Positions 1 through 7,966 of a stretch of 64,000 bases of DNA are shown here, one piece after another. The notes below the pieces were generated by a model that worked only from the letters and a program-made list of their open reading frames with translations, was not told the origin of the DNA and did not search any database. Every line of letters starts with the position of its first letter. Within the stretch, counting starts at the first letter, position 1. The position numbers and the translations under genes were made by a program. The DNA is from Steroidobacteraceae bacterium (GTDB lineage Bacteria > Pseudomonadota > Gammaproteobacteria > Steroidobacterales > Steroidobacteraceae). The stretch spans positions 1-64,000 of the forward strand of contig JAQSWD010000003.1 in assembly GCA_029266835.1 (NCBI GenBank), read 5' to 3'.

Positions 1-662
1 AGCACCATGTCGTTGGCTTCCAGCTGGCGCGACAGCATGTCCACTTCTTGCCGTGCCGGCATGGTGTCCTGGTACGCCTTGTACGCGTCGATCTTTCCCG
101 GGCCGATGAGGGCGGCGACCTCGCTCATGTTCTTGTCGTTCGCGAAATTTGCCCCCCGGTCCCCACGGCCACGGTTGGCCGAGTCCATCTGCTGGTCGAT
201 CATGAGGTCGATGAGCTTGTTGGTTTCTTCCCTGGTGAGCCCCAGCTTGTCACCGATGTCGGCGTTCATCCGTTTGAAGTTGGCGCGCAGCTGCGAGCGC
301 ATCATCTTCTGCATGGCTTCGGTTCGTACCGGCGGGCCGCCGGTGCGGGCACGCTCGGGCGATCCCTCGACGGCGGGACTTTCGGAAAGCTCGACCGAGG
401 CGGAAGTGGGCAAGGCCGCGGGTCTGCCGCCAACGGCAGGTGCGGCGGCACCGTCCGCGCCGGCCGCGCCAACCATCATCCGCATCGATTCCAATTCTGC
501 ACGGGCGGCCTCGAGCTCGGCGATGCGCGCGCTCAGCACGCGTGACTGCTCCAGGACCTCGTCAGCGTGGGCTCGCTCGTCGTTGAGCTGGGCGGCGAGG
601 TAGATAGTGCTGGCGCCGAAGGCGCCGGCCGCTATGAGCAGGCCCAGCATGGAAGGCTTCAT
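1..662 (-). CDS. membrane-anchored coiled-coil protein, 3' end cut by window edge
   Basis: This reading frame has no stop inside the window and is therefore missing from the ORF track; I translated it from the reverse complement. It starts at the ATG whose complement is at 660-662 and gives about 220 residues before running off the left edge. The N-terminus (MKPSMLGLLIAAGAFGAS) looks like a signal anchor. It is followed by a charged helical stretch (residues about 27-55), an Ala/Pro-rich linker, and a helical domain rich in Met, Gln and Asp. That fits a periplasmic protein held by one membrane segment. I do not recognise a family and no function is proposed. The long plus-strand ORFs at 7-603 and 48-545 are its shadows. 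Confidence 0.7.
   Translation of the reverse strand, partial: MKPSMLGLLIAAGAFGASTIYLAAQLNDERAHADEVLEQSRVLSARIAELEAARAELESMRMMVGAAGADGAAAPAVGGRPAALPTSASVELSESPAVEGSPERARTGGPPVRTEAMQKMMRSQLRANFKRMNADIGDKLGLTREETNKLIDLMIDQQMDSANRGRGDRGANFANDKNMSEVAALIGPGKIDAYKAYQDTMPARQEVDMLSRQLEANDMV
600..607 (-). repeat. CTATCTAC word family, first of 13 copies
   Basis: By eye the 8-mer CTATCTAC or its complement starts at 600, 1033, 10337, 12181, 13267, 18936, 21522, 28231, 45852, 48096, 50857, 53007 and 58591. Twelve copies are in genes, all on the coding strand; one (12181) is intergenic. Nine are read as TAT CTA C (Tyr-Leu) and three as ..T ATC TAC (Ile-Tyr). Confidence 0.7.
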
Positions 663-710
663 GAGTCACATCCCCCGGCCGTGTTCCGCGCCGGCCTTGC
701 GCCGGACAAG

Positions 711-752
711 TCTAACGCTTTTGGTCTAACCCTTTTGGTCTAGCCCTTTTGG
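711..752. repeat. three tandem 14-bp copies at the 3' end of the CYTH gene
   Basis: Three consecutive copies are seen: TCTAACGCTTTTGG, TCTAACCCTTTTGG and TCTAGCCCTTTTGG (711-724, 725-738, 739-752). The innermost copy contains the last codons and TAG stop of the minus-strand CYTH gene, so the outer two look like duplications of the gene terminus. Each copy has a TAG or TTAG on the minus strand. Confidence 0.8.
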
Positions 753-1258
753 GCCAGCATCAGGTCGAGGTAGGCGCCGTCGATCAGCTGTTCCGGCTGA
801 ATTCCGAGTCGATCCATGAGTTCACCCGCTTCGCTAACGCCCGCGTCCGCGGGTTCATCGTCCACCAGGACGACTTCGAGCTCGAGGAAATGGCCAAGGC
901 CTTCCACCCGGTCGAGATGGACGCGCGTTCGCCCAACCAGGAAGAGAGTGCGGTACTTGCGGATGCGACCGATTTGTCCGTAGGCCAGCGAAAGCGATTC
1001 ACGAAGAGTCTCGGGTGACGAAGTGGGGGACCGTAGATAGAACGACTCCTTCGGGCCCGCTTGGTTCACTCTTCGATAAAAAATCAGCTCGCCGAGATCG
1101 TTGGAAAAGGCGCGCAGCTTCAGGCGGCCCGTGACGCAGTGAAAGAACGTGTCGTCCTGGGCGATCTCGAGCGGACCTTCGCTGGCCAGCTCGGCCACCC
1201 GGGGCGTCAGCGTCGCGACGTTCTCGATACGCGCCTTGATTTCGATGTTGCGCGCCAT
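740..1258 (-). CDS. CYTH-domain protein (class IV adenylate cyclase / triphosphatase family)
   Basis: The 172-residue protein opens with MARNIEIKARIEN, the first strand of the CYTH tunnel fold. The second Glu and the Lys of the ExExK signature are present and the first Glu position is Asn, as I recall for the small class IV cyclase-like subgroup. Further strands (TFFHCVTGRLKLR, ELIFYRR, LDRVEGLGHFLELEV) carry the alternating charged residues that line the tunnel. CYTH enzymes act on triphosphate substrates such as ATP, thiamine triphosphate or polyphosphate; the substrate here cannot be told from sequence. The gene lies 3 nt after the DoxX stop, so the two are probably co-transcribed. The codons for FYLR contain one CTATCTAC word. 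Confidence 0.85.
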   Translation of the reverse strand: MARNIEIKARIENVATLTPRVAELASEGPLEIAQDDTFFHCVTGRLKLRAFSNDLGELIFYRRVNQAGPKESFYLRSPTSSPETLRESLSLAYGQIGRIRKYRTLFLVGRTRVHLDRVEGLGHFLELEVVLVDDEPADAGVSEAGELMDRLGIQPEQLIDGAYLDLMLAQKG

Positions 1259-1261
1259 CGC

Positions 1262-1720
1262 CTACTTCTTGAGGCGGACTCCGGTGTTGCCGCGCGGAGC
1301 GTCATTCGCCTTCATGGCCGCGTCCAGCGAAAGCCGGCCCGCGCCATGCGTCGCCAGGTACAGACCGATGAAGACCAGGCAGCCCGAGGGAAAAACGCCG
1401 CGCATGCCGCCGAAGCGGTCGACCATGGCGATGGCCACGGCGAAATTGACGACACAGAGGATGCCGGCCCAGCGCGTGAACAGCCCGAGCACGAAGGCGA
1501 TGCCGACGAGGAATTGAGCGTAAACCGAGAGAGGCGCGAGGACCCCGGGGCTGGCGAAGTGATGCTGGCGCAGGAACTCCACGAATTCGCGCATGCGGGC
1601 GGGGTCCGTGATGTTGTCCCAGACGCCCCAGATGAGGAACAGGCCGACGAACACACGCATCAGCAGCAGGGCGAAATCGCCGAAGCGTTGAGCGGCGCTC
1701 AGGTACAGGATCTTGCGCAT
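1262..1720 (-). CDS. DoxX family membrane protein
   Basis: The 152-residue protein has four predicted membrane helices: about 14-33 (FGDFALLLMRVFVGLFLIWG), 65-82, 85-102 and 110-126. The spacing and the RxFxG...G..F pattern are those of the DoxX/SURF4-like superfamily. Members are inner-membrane proteins linked to redox or thiol homeostasis, with no single defined reaction. It is the first gene of a two-gene unit with the CYTH protein. Upstream there is no ribosome-binding site, but a TAGTCT hexamer ends 6 nt before the ATG, suggesting a leaderless message. Confidence 0.85.
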   Translation of the reverse strand: MRKILYLSAAQRFGDFALLLMRVFVGLFLIWGVWDNITDPARMREFVEFLRQHHFASPGVLAPLSVYAQFLVGIAFVLGLFTRWAGILCVVNFAVAIAMVDRFGGMRGVFPSGCLVFIGLYLATHGAGRLSLDAAMKANDAPRGNTGVRLKK

Positions 1721-1726
1721 CCGCCA

Positions 1727-1732
1727 AGACTA
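1727..1732 (-). promoter_or_regulatory. candidate -10 element of a leaderless DoxX promoter
   Basis: On the minus strand TAGTCT is followed by 6 nt and the ATG of the DoxX gene. A TTGTCG hexamer lies 18 nt further upstream (complement at 1751-1756), giving a recognisable sigma-70 layout. Transcription would start at or next to the initiation codon. Confidence 0.45.
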
Positions 1733-1809
1733 GCCGCGGTCCGCGTTGCGCGACAACCCAATCGTCGTCGGCGAATGCCTTCGTCGCGATATGGCGACCC
1801 GAGGCGAAC

Positions 1810-2136
1810 TCAGCCGGGGCCGGAATAGGCGCGCTCGACCCGGGCGATCCGCGTCTCGAAGTGTTCGTACCACTTCTTGTGTCCACTGGCTTGTGCAACA
1901 CGGTGCTCGCCATGCGCCTTCCACGCCGCGATGGCTTCTAGCGAGGACCAGTACGACACGGTGATGCCAAGCCCGTCCGCGCCGCGTGTGCTCTCGACCC
2001 CGAGAAACCCCGGTTGCTGCGCGGCCAGCTCAACCATGCGTTCGGCCACCGCGTGATAGCCCTCGTCCACGGCCGTGCGCGTGGAGGTGAAGATGACGGC
2101 GTAATAGGGCGGATCGGGCGTTTTCGCGAAGCTCAT
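1810..2136 (-). CDS. antibiotic biosynthesis monooxygenase (ABM) domain protein
   Basis: A 108-residue single-domain protein of the dimeric alpha/beta-barrel (ferredoxin-like) ABM fold. Visible hallmarks are the first strand YYAVIFTSTRT, the helix VAERMVELAAQQPGFLGVES, and the SYWSSLEAIAAWKAHGEH block that is typical of the family. Such small proteins are putative quinol or heme-degrading monooxygenases, or merely share the fold. It lies 13 nt downstream of a glutathione S-transferase on the same strand, so the two may form an operon under the divergently placed LysR regulator. Confidence 0.85.
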   Translation of the reverse strand: MSFAKTPDPPYYAVIFTSTRTAVDEGYHAVAERMVELAAQQPGFLGVESTRGADGLGITVSYWSSLEAIAAWKAHGEHRVAQASGHKKWYEHFETRIARVERAYSGPG

Positions 2137-2149
2137 GGGGTGGCGACGC

Positions 2150-2770
2150 TCAAGCCGCCGCGGACACCGGCCGCGCCAGCAGGTCGATGTACCCGGGTTG
2201 CGCGGCGACGCGCTTCAACCATTCGCGCACGTTCGGGTACGGCGCAAGATCGAGCCCGCCGTCAGGCGCCACGTGCGTGTACGCGTACAGCGCGATGTCC
2301 GCGATGCTGTAGCGCTCGTTGACGAAGAACTGTCGCGTGGCCAGGTGACCCTCCATGACCTGGAGCGCGGCGTGGCCCTTCTCCAGCCGCGCCGGCAACT
2401 CCGCGCGACGCGGATGATCGGCCGGGAAGTGGCGGCAGATGTAGCGCGGTGTGGCGACATAGGGCTCGTGACTGTACTGCTCGAAGAACATCCACTGCAG
2501 CACCTGCGCGCGGCCCAGCTGCGTGGCGGGCACGAAGCGCGAACCTTCGGCCAGGTACCACATGATGGCGTTGGACTCGAAGAGGTTGGTGCCGTCATCG
2601 AGCTCCAGCGTGGGAATGCGCCCGTTCGGGTTGCGCTTCAGGAACTCGGGCGTGCGCGTGAGGCCCTGGTCGATGTCCACGTTGGTCCACTGGTACTTCA
2701 TGCCGAGTTGCGCCAGGAGCAGGCGGACCTTGAAGCCATTGCCGGAGTCGAGGTAGTCGAACAGGTGCAT
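2150..2770 (-). CDS. glutathione S-transferase
   Basis: The 206-residue protein has the usual two-domain GST layout. The thioredoxin-like N-terminal domain contains NPNGRIPTLELDDG with the cis-Pro and then LFESNAIMWYLAE, the ES-N-I motif that binds the gamma-glutamyl end of glutathione. The helical C-terminal domain contains FFVNERYSIADIALYAYTH, the conserved hydrophobic-staple region. The beginning (LFDYLDSGNGFKVRLLL) suggests a Ser-type catalytic site, as in bacterial beta/Nu-like GSTs. The start is supported by an AAAGGA Shine-Dalgarno sequence. It is divergent from a LysR-type regulator gene, the likely controller. Confidence 0.92.
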   Translation of the reverse strand: MHLFDYLDSGNGFKVRLLLAQLGMKYQWTNVDIDQGLTRTPEFLKRNPNGRIPTLELDDGTNLFESNAIMWYLAEGSRFVPATQLGRAQVLQWMFFEQYSHEPYVATPRYICRHFPADHPRRAELPARLEKGHAALQVMEGHLATRQFFVNERYSIADIALYAYTHVAPDGGLDLAPYPNVREWLKRVAAQPGYIDLLARPVSAAA

Positions 2771-2904
2771 TGCGAATTCCTTTGTTGGCTGGAAGGAGTA
2801 TCCGGTGCGCCGGAAATCTGCGCGAGCGGGAAGGCTTTTGGCTGAGGCTAAGTTATTCTTTGTCTTGAAGTGTGAGCCCGAAGCTCACGACTCAGCGAGA
2901 CCGA

Positions 2905-3813
2905 ATGAGACGCCTGCCACCACTCAATGCATTGCGCGCCTTCGAAGCATCCGCCCGGCTGGGCAGCTTCGTGTCGGCTGCCGCCGAACTGCGTGTATCC
3001 GCCGCCGCCGTGAGCCAGCAGGTCCGGCGGCTCGAGCAATATCTCGATACCACGCTGTTCCAGCGTCTGCCGCGAGGCCTGGTGCTCACCGACCAGGGAC
3101 GCGACTATCTTCCCGAACTCTCTGCGGGCTTCGATCTGCTGGGCGAGTCCACCGCGCGGTTGCGCGCCAAGCGCGCCGACGGCCTGCTCACCGTCACCAC
3201 GCTCGCGGCGTTCGCCAACGGCTGGTTGCTGCCGCGACTGCATCGCTTTCGCGAGCGTGCTCCACGCATCGACCTGGTGCTGAAGACCTCGCGCGCCGTC
3301 ATGGATTTCCGGCGCGACGCCATCGATCTCGCCATCCGCTTCGCGCCGACTCCGGGACGTGGCCTGCAGGGCGAACTGTTGTGCCGCGAAGAGCTGTTTC
3401 CGGTGGCCAGCCCGTCGTTGTTTCGCGGTGGCCGCATGCCCGACACGCTGGCGGCACTGGCGGACTATCCGCTGCTGCATGACATCGACGCGAACCCGGA
3501 GCAGCCCTGGCTGGGTTGGCGCGGCTGGTTCGAGCGCGCGGGTGTGCGCACCACCGCCGCGGGCAATGGGCCCCAGTTCAGCGATTCAGTGGTGTTGGTG
3601 GGAGCGGCGATCGCCGGTCTCGGCATCGCCATCGGGCGCGGTCCGCACGTGGCGCCGCTGCTGGCGCGCGGCCAGCTGGTGCGCGTGACGCAGGAGAGTT
3701 GGGTGGCGCCGTGGAGTTACTACCTCATGGCGCCGTCCGCGCATTTCCGGCGGCCGCTGGTGCGGACTTTCGTCGATTGGGCGCTGACCGAGGCGCGTGC
3801 GGACGCTCAGTAG
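2905..3813 (+). CDS. LysR-type regulator, GcvA-like
   Basis: The N-terminus MRRLPPLNALRAFEASARLGSF is the typical opening of the GcvA/AmpR branch of LysR regulators, so I prefer the ATG at 2905 to the upstream GTG at 2872. Helix-turn-helix residues about 17-55 (AELRVSAAAVSQQVRRLE) are followed by the linker helix and a periplasmic-binding-like effector domain (about 90-300). At about 300 residues the length is normal. The gene is transcribed away from the GST/ABM pair, the classical arrangement for a LysR regulator and its target. The effector is not predictable. The 3' end overlaps the convergent small membrane protein by 7 nt. Confidence 0.9.
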   Translation: MRRLPPLNALRAFEASARLGSFVSAAAELRVSAAAVSQQVRRLEQYLDTTLFQRLPRGLVLTDQGRDYLPELSAGFDLLGESTARLRAKRADGLLTVTTLAAFANGWLLPRLHRFRERAPRIDLVLKTSRAVMDFRRDAIDLAIRFAPTPGRGLQGELLCREELFPVASPSLFRGGRMPDTLAALADYPLLHDIDANPEQPWLGWRGWFERAGVRTTAAGNGPQFSDSVVLVGAAIAGLGIAIGRGPHVAPLLARGQLVRVTQESWVAPWSYYLMAPSAHFRRPLVRTFVDWALTEARADAQ

Positions 3814-4052
3814 CCGCGCAGATTGCGCAGGCTGAAGAACCCGAGCACCACGCCCACCAGCAGGTAGACCCAGATCGACATCCAGTAGAGGCCCGGGTCT
3901 TGCGCATGCGCCACGAGCCCCACGATGCGAGGTTCCTGTCCGGTAACCGAGGGCACTCGCTCGGTGATCAGTCCGTAGACGGCGGCGGCCAGCATGCCCA
4001 GCGCCAGCAGCAGCGGAATGAGTTCGGAAATGTAGAAACCGCGTCGGAACAT
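3807..4052 (-). CDS. small two-helix membrane protein, unknown function
   Basis: Starting at MFRRGFYISELIP (ATG complement at 4050-4052) this is about 81 residues with two hydrophobic helices (about 10-28 and 56-73) separated by a polar loop. The ORF track gives an earlier start at 4085 that adds 11 polar residues; I prefer the internal Met because the hydrophobic segment then begins at the usual distance. No family is recognised. It is convergent with and overlaps the LysR gene. Confidence 0.6.
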   Translation of the reverse strand: MFRRGFYISELIPLLLALGMLAAAVYGLITERVPSVTGQEPRIVGLVAHAQDPGLYWMSIWVYLLVGVVLGFFSLRNLRGY

Positions 4053-4124
4053 GTGGGCCTCGCGTGAGTGAGTCACATGATCCAAGGCTGCGGCTCTGGA
4101 CTCCAGCGGGGAATCGGAGGATTC

Positions 4125-4643
4125 CTACCTCACACTTAAGAGGGAGCGCCGACGGCGCAGTTTCGACCTCGCCGCCGCCAACAGGGCGCGCGAATAGAGC
4201 TTGTGGAAGCCGATCAGCAGCCGATAGCTGCGCGCCATCTCCAGCCTGCCCGTGCGATGGTCTCGCCGCGGAGTCACGACCGAACCGAAATACAGCCTCG
4301 TGCCGGAAGGGTGCGGCGACACCATGAGCCATGACCGCGTGTGACCCTGGAAGTCACACATGAGAAGCTGGTTTTCCGCGCGGGCTTCCTGCGTCCACGC
4401 GGCGAAGGCAGTGCGCTGCCCCTGCGCCAGCTCATTTGCCTGTGCATCGGTCGAGGGTTTGTTCACCGCCCACGCGAGGATCCATCGCTCGAGCTTGAAC
4501 AACCCGGTGGTGTAGAAGGCCGTGACGAATTCGGCCAATGTCGCGGGATATTCGATGTCGGTGACATAACAATCGAGATACGCGCCCTCGGCCACATAGC
4601 GTGCATGCAAGGCGTGTTCGGGGATGGACTCTCGGCGGATCAA
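4125..4643 (-). CDS. conserved-looking hypothetical protein coupled to a GST-like gene
   Basis: A 172-residue soluble protein with no signal peptide. It has an alternating charged/aromatic core (YLDCYVTDIEYPATLAEF, FKLERWILAW, TRLYFGSVV) and an Arg-rich C-terminus. I do not recognise a domain with confidence. The likely start is TTG, in a TTGA overlap with the stop of the upstream GST-like gene, which implies translational coupling and a shared role. There is no in-frame ATG near the start, supporting TTG. Confidence 0.65.
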   Translation of the reverse strand: MIRRESIPEHALHARYVAEGAYLDCYVTDIEYPATLAEFVTAFYTTGLFKLERWILAWAVNKPSTDAQANELAQGQRTAFAAWTQEARAENQLLMCDFQGHTRSWLMVSPHPSGTRLYFGSVVTPRRDHRTGRLEMARSYRLLIGFHKLYSRALLAAARSKLRRRRSLLSVR

Positions 4644-5407
4644 AGCGACAGCGGCAGCTCCAGGTGACGTGCGTACATCATGTCACGATGTTCCAGCATC
4701 AGCGGGTCGATGGCGGCCAGTGTTTCGTCGTCCAGCGATTCAAATGCGGCGCGGGAGACGGGATGCATGGCGCATTGGGATTCGGGCAGCGGCATGAACA
4801 TGGCCATGCAGGTCGCGCTGTAGATGTCGGTGGCCGAGAGCTTCGCGCCCAGGTAGTAAGGCCCCGCCCGGCGCTGTTCGCGAAGTGCGGCACCCAGTTC
4901 GCGCAGCAGCGAGCGTACACGTAACGCGTAGTTCTCCGACTGCGCGGCGTCATAGCCGTATTTGTTGCCCAGGTAGCTCGCGACGCGCTCGCCGAAGCCG
5001 CCCGTCTTCTGCAAACCCGCGTGCACCAGTTGCAGCCGCCGATTCCAGGCCAGCCCGCCATGCCCGCAGAACTTGTCGGCCAGCAGCAGCGCGCGGCCGC
5101 GCGCTTCAGGTTCCAGCGGCAACAGCGCGGGTTCGGGCGCCAACCGCTCGGCCAGCATGAGGATTTCGGCCCAGCCGGAGCGAGGCACCTCGTCGTCGTA
5201 GATGGCCACGGGCCCCGAAAGCTGGCCGGCCCATTGTTTGAGTGCTTCGTTGTCGTAGACCAGCCGCACGGCCGCGAAAGGAATGCCCTTGACGTGGCAT
5301 ATCCCCTTGGCGGCTTCGCCCCAGGGGCTCGGCACATTGCCCACCACCACCATCCGCAGGCCTCTGCGCCGGATTGCCGCATCGACGCTCAGGTATTCGA
5401 AGCTCAT
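4640..5407 (-). CDS. glutathione S-transferase-like protein
   Basis: 255 residues. The first 90 residues read as a thioredoxin-fold half (MVVVGNVPSPWGEAAKG, then IPFAAVRLVYDNEALKQW and PVAIYDDEVPRSGWAEILMLAE, where a GST would have its glutathione-site ES-x-I). The rest is helical and contains YYLGAKLSATDIYSATCMAMF, matching the N-capping box region of GST C-terminal domains. It is therefore a divergent GST-superfamily member; catalytic activity is uncertain. It is translationally coupled to the downstream hypothetical gene (4-nt TTGA overlap). Confidence 0.75.
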   Translation of the reverse strand: MSFEYLSVDAAIRRRGLRMVVVGNVPSPWGEAAKGICHVKGIPFAAVRLVYDNEALKQWAGQLSGPVAIYDDEVPRSGWAEILMLAERLAPEPALLPLEPEARGRALLLADKFCGHGGLAWNRRLQLVHAGLQKTGGFGERVASYLGNKYGYDAAQSENYALRVRSLLRELGAALREQRRAGPYYLGAKLSATDIYSATCMAMFMPLPESQCAMHPVSRAAFESLDDETLAAIDPLMLEHRDMMYARHLELPLSL

Positions 5408-5500
5408 CCGCTCAGGTTCGAGGGTTCAGCCGGCCGCGGGAAGATCGGCCGGCCGAATTCTGTGATCGTCATGGACGAACAATGTCATCCACTGCGTGGC

Positions 5501-5893
5501 TCAATCCCCGTGTACGTAGAAAACATTGCCATCGGGGTCTTCCAGGGTGAACTGGGTGATGCCCCAGGGCTTCTTCGCCAGCGGATCGGTGATACGTGCG
5601 CCGCGTGCCTTCATCTCTTCGTAGGTGTCCTGGACATTCTGCGCATACAGCCAGTGCACGGCCGGTTCGAACAGTTGTGACCGCCGGCGAAAGAAGATGA
5701 GAGCGTTGCCTCGCTTCACCGACGCGATTTCATTACCTGCTCTTCCCTCGGACGGGACGGCCCAGCCCAGTTCGAAGCCGAGGAAGTCGCGGTAATAGAC
5801 CCGTGCGCGCTCGACATCCTCGACGGGCAATTCCGGCACCGGCTGTCCGATATGGGTGTGAGGTATGGGCTTCAGGGATTCTTGTTCCTGCAT
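5501..5893 (-). CDS. VOC superfamily (glyoxalase/bleomycin-resistance type) protein
   Basis: 130 residues forming one vicinal-oxygen-chelate module pair. The N-terminal half has PVPELPVEDVERARVYYRDFLGFEL, the family hallmark. The C-terminal half ends with FTLEDPDGNVFYVHGD, where a Glu or His usually ligates metal. Members are glyoxalases, dioxygenases or antibiotic-binding proteins; the closest look is to bleomycin-resistance-type proteins, but no substrate can be assigned. A good Shine-Dalgarno (GAAAGGA) precedes the ATG. It is divergent from the EamA transporter. Confidence 0.9.
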   Translation of the reverse strand: MQEQESLKPIPHTHIGQPVPELPVEDVERARVYYRDFLGFELGWAVPSEGRAGNEIASVKRGNALIFFRRRSQLFEPAVHWLYAQNVQDTYEEMKARGARITDPLAKKPWGITQFTLEDPDGNVFYVHGD

Positions 5894-5930
5894 AAGCTTT
5901 CCTTTCTCACTGGTAATGCCGCGGCTTCTC

Positions 5931-5936
5931 TACAAT
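5931..5936 (+). promoter_or_regulatory. candidate -10 element of a leaderless EamA promoter
   Basis: TACAAT followed by 6 nt and the ATG at 5943; no Shine-Dalgarno is present. This is the same geometry as the trkA upstream region. A convincing -35 box is not seen. Confidence 0.4.
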
Positions 5937-5942
5937 CCATCG

Positions 5943-6824
5943 ATGTCGAAACGCGGCTGGATACTGTTTCTCTCGCTGGGCCTGCTCTGGGGCATGCCCT
6001 ATCTGCTGATCCGCATCGCCGTGGGGGAAATCGACCCGCTGGTGGTCGCGCTCGCACGCACGCTGCTGGGCTCGCTGCTGCTGCTTCCGCTGGCATTGCA
6101 TCGTAGCGCGCTCGCGCCGGCGTTTCGCAAGTGGAAGTGGCTGCTGGCATTTACGCTCATCGAGATCAGCTTGCCGTGGTGGTTGCTGGGGCATGCGGAG
6201 ACCCGGCTGAATAGTTCGACCGCCGGCCTGCTCATCGCCGTGGTGCCCCTGTTCGCCGCCGTCATCGTCAGCAGGCTCGGGCACGAGAAGCTCGAGCCGC
6301 GACGCATCTTCGGCCTGGCGCTGGGCTTTGCCGGCGTGGCGCTGCTCGTGGGCCTCGACATCCACTTCGACGATCTCGCCGCCGTGGCCGCCACTATTGT
6401 CGTGGCGCTGTGCTACGCCATCGGGCCCATCATCATCGATCGCAAACTCAAGGATGTACCCGCCATTGGCGTGATCACCGGTTCGCTGATCGTCGCGAGC
6501 GTCATCTATCTGCCCTTCGCGCCCTTCCTGCTGCCCGACAGCGTGAGCCTGGCGGCGGGATCCTCGGTGGTGGGGTTGGGCGTGCTGTGCACGGCCGCGG
6601 CGTTCATCGTGTTCTTCGCGCTGATCGCCGAGGTGGGCCCTGCGCGCGCCACCGTCATCACCTACGTGAACCCGGCGGTGGCCATCGTGCTGGGTGCGCT
6701 GGTGCTGGACGAGCCGCTGACGCGCGGCATGCTGATCGGCTTCCCGCTGGTGATACTGGGGTCGTTCCTGGGAACGATGCGCGCGAAGCCCGCGGCGGCG
6801 CGGACCGCCGAGGCCGCAACCTAA
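5943..6824 (+). CDS. EamA/DMT-family drug-metabolite exporter
   Basis: About 293 residues with ten predicted transmembrane helices arranged as two EamA repeats. The start MSKRGWILFLSLGLLWGMPYLLIR is the typical first helix of EamA proteins. I chose this ATG because the longer ORF from 5865 overlaps the divergent VOC gene and adds a non-hydrophobic leader. The second repeat contains ATVITYVNPAVAIVLGALVLDEPL, the conserved EamA signature. The family exports metabolites or drugs across the inner membrane; the substrate is unknown. The stop codon lies in one of the CTAACTAC words. Confidence 0.9.
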   Translation: MSKRGWILFLSLGLLWGMPYLLIRIAVGEIDPLVVALARTLLGSLLLLPLALHRSALAPAFRKWKWLLAFTLIEISLPWWLLGHAETRLNSSTAGLLIAVVPLFAAVIVSRLGHEKLEPRRIFGLALGFAGVALLVGLDIHFDDLAAVAATIVVALCYAIGPIIIDRKLKDVPAIGVITGSLIVASVIYLPFAPFLLPDSVSLAAGSSVVGLGVLCTAAAFIVFFALIAEVGPARATVITYVNPAVAIVLGALVLDEPLTRGMLIGFPLVILGSFLGTMRAKPAAARTAEAAT

Positions 6825-6828
6825 CTAC
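6821..6828 (+). repeat. CTAACTAC word family, first of 5 copies
   Basis: CTAACTAC is at 6821, 15562, 16021, 27956 and 56416. Four include a stop codon of a gene (EamA exporter, CBS protein, natB together with the HExxH gene, pirin); the fifth is between the CBS and NfeD genes. Confidence 0.7.
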
Positions 6829-6837
6829 AAGCGCGGT

Positions 6838-7299
6838 TCAGGGCACGGGCGGCCAGAGATTGAGCGCCGGCGGGGCCGGCGTCACGAAGGCTTCGCCGAA
6901 GAAATATTCGCCGGAATCGGCCTTGTGGAACGGCAGGAACAAGGCGACCGTCAGCCCACGCTCGTGTTCCAGCAGCACCTTGATGGCGTGCATGGGCATT
7001 TCGCCGCGAGTCAGGCTGACGTTTTCGGCGATGCCGATGGCCGTGAGCACCTTCTCGCGCGATACCTGGCGCACGCCGTTCAACAACATGGGAAGGATGT
7101 GCGCGGCATTGGCCTGCCCGTCGCGCGAGCCCGTCATCGCGCCCATCAGGACGACCTTGCCCTCGGCGCTGAGTACGGCCGCATGCGGCAGGAAATCGTC
7201 CTTGGCCTGCAGCCGCTTCTGAGAATGCTCGAACAAGGGGTCGGCGACGGCAACGACATCCGCCTTCAATTCGGCATAAAGGTCGGCGAGGCTGCTCAT
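6838..7299 (-). CDS. hypothetical cytosolic protein
   Basis: The real coding part starts at MSSLADLYAELKADVVAVAD (complement of 7297-7299). The longer ORF in the track reads an Arg/Pro-rich out-of-frame stretch that overlaps the macro-domain gene. The result is about 153 residues with a strand-rich centre (HAAVLSAEGKVVLMGAMTG) and no signal peptide. The pattern is reminiscent of small proteins that follow a self-contained alpha/beta fold, but I recognise no family. It is convergent with the EamA gene, with 13 nt between stops. Confidence 0.65.
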   Translation of the reverse strand: MSSLADLYAELKADVVAVADPLFEHSQKRLQAKDDFLPHAAVLSAEGKVVLMGAMTGSRDGQANAAHILPMLLNGVRQVSREKVLTAIGIAENVSLTRGEMPMHAIKVLLEHERGLTVALFLPFHKADSGEYFFGEAFVTPAPPALNLWPPVP

Positions 7300-7394
7300 C
7301 CCTGCTGCTCTGTTATATCCCGGGGCTTTCTGACGGCGCGGTGGACGCGAAGCATATTTCAGATTCGCGTGTTTGGGGCCGGAAAGAACCCGGG

Positions 7395-7922
7395 CTAAGC
7401 CCCGCGGGCGAGTTCGGCCTCGTAGACCGCGAGGTCCTGCTCCGAAAAGCAGCAGAAGGTCACCTCGTCGATGCCGGTCAGCCGCGCCAATTCGAGGCGG
7501 ACCGTGGTCACGGCGATGCGGGCGGCCTGCTGGATAGGGTAACCGTAGACGCCGGTGCTGATGCTGGGGAACGCGATTCGCTGCAGTCCCGTGGCTGACG
7601 CCAGCTCCAGGCTGCGCCGGTAGCAAGAGGCGAGAAGTCCGTGTTCACCATGGCGGCCGCCCGACCACACCGGGCCCACCGCGTGGATCACGTACCGGGC
7701 CTGCAATCGGTATCCGCGCGTCAGTCTGGCGTCGCCGGTCGGGCAGCCGCCGGCTTGCGCGCATTCCCGCAGCAGTTCGGGTCCGGCAGCGCGATGGATG
7801 GCGCCGTCCACACCCCCGCCGCCTAACAACGAGGGGTTGGCCGCGTTGACGATGGCATCCACGTCCAGCGTGGTGATGTCTGCTCGAATCGCGCGCAGTT
7901 CCGTCATGTCGGGCTCCGTCAT
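7395..7922 (-). CDS. macro-domain protein, O-acetyl-ADP-ribose deacetylase type
   Basis: About 175 residues comprising a single macro domain. The family signatures are all there: [22 protein letters not shown] (ADP-ribose-binding and catalytic loop), the [11 protein letters not shown] segment, [10 protein letters not shown], and the second loop [14 protein letters not shown]. These match MacroD/YmdB-type hydrolases that remove acetyl groups from O-acetyl-ADP-ribose or mono-ADP-ribose from proteins. The start is either the complement of 7920-7922 (MTEPDM) or five codons later; the longer track ORF would overlap the divergent permease. A TTGTTAGG word encodes SLLGG. Confidence 0.93.
   Translation of the reverse strand: MTEPDMTELRAIRADITTLDVDAIVNAANPSLLGGGGVDGAIHRAAGPELLRECAQAGGCPTGDARLTRGYRLQARYVIHAVGPVWSGGRHGEHGLLASCYRRSLELASATGLQRIAFPSISTGVYGYPIQQAARIAVTTVRLELARLTGIDEVTFCCFSEQDLAVYEAELARGA
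7822..7829 (-). repeat. TTGTTAGG word family, first of 5 copies
   Basis: TTGTTAGG or its complement is at 7822, 9387, 26105, 28432 and 44440, always on the coding strand and always read as TTG TTA GG(A/C), Leu-Leu-Gly, in the macro-domain, uvrD, natA, mnmE and first MacB-like permease genes. Confidence 0.65.
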
Positions 7923-7966
7923 CGTCCGCTCCGCTGCTTTCCCGGCGGCGCACACGCATATATAAG

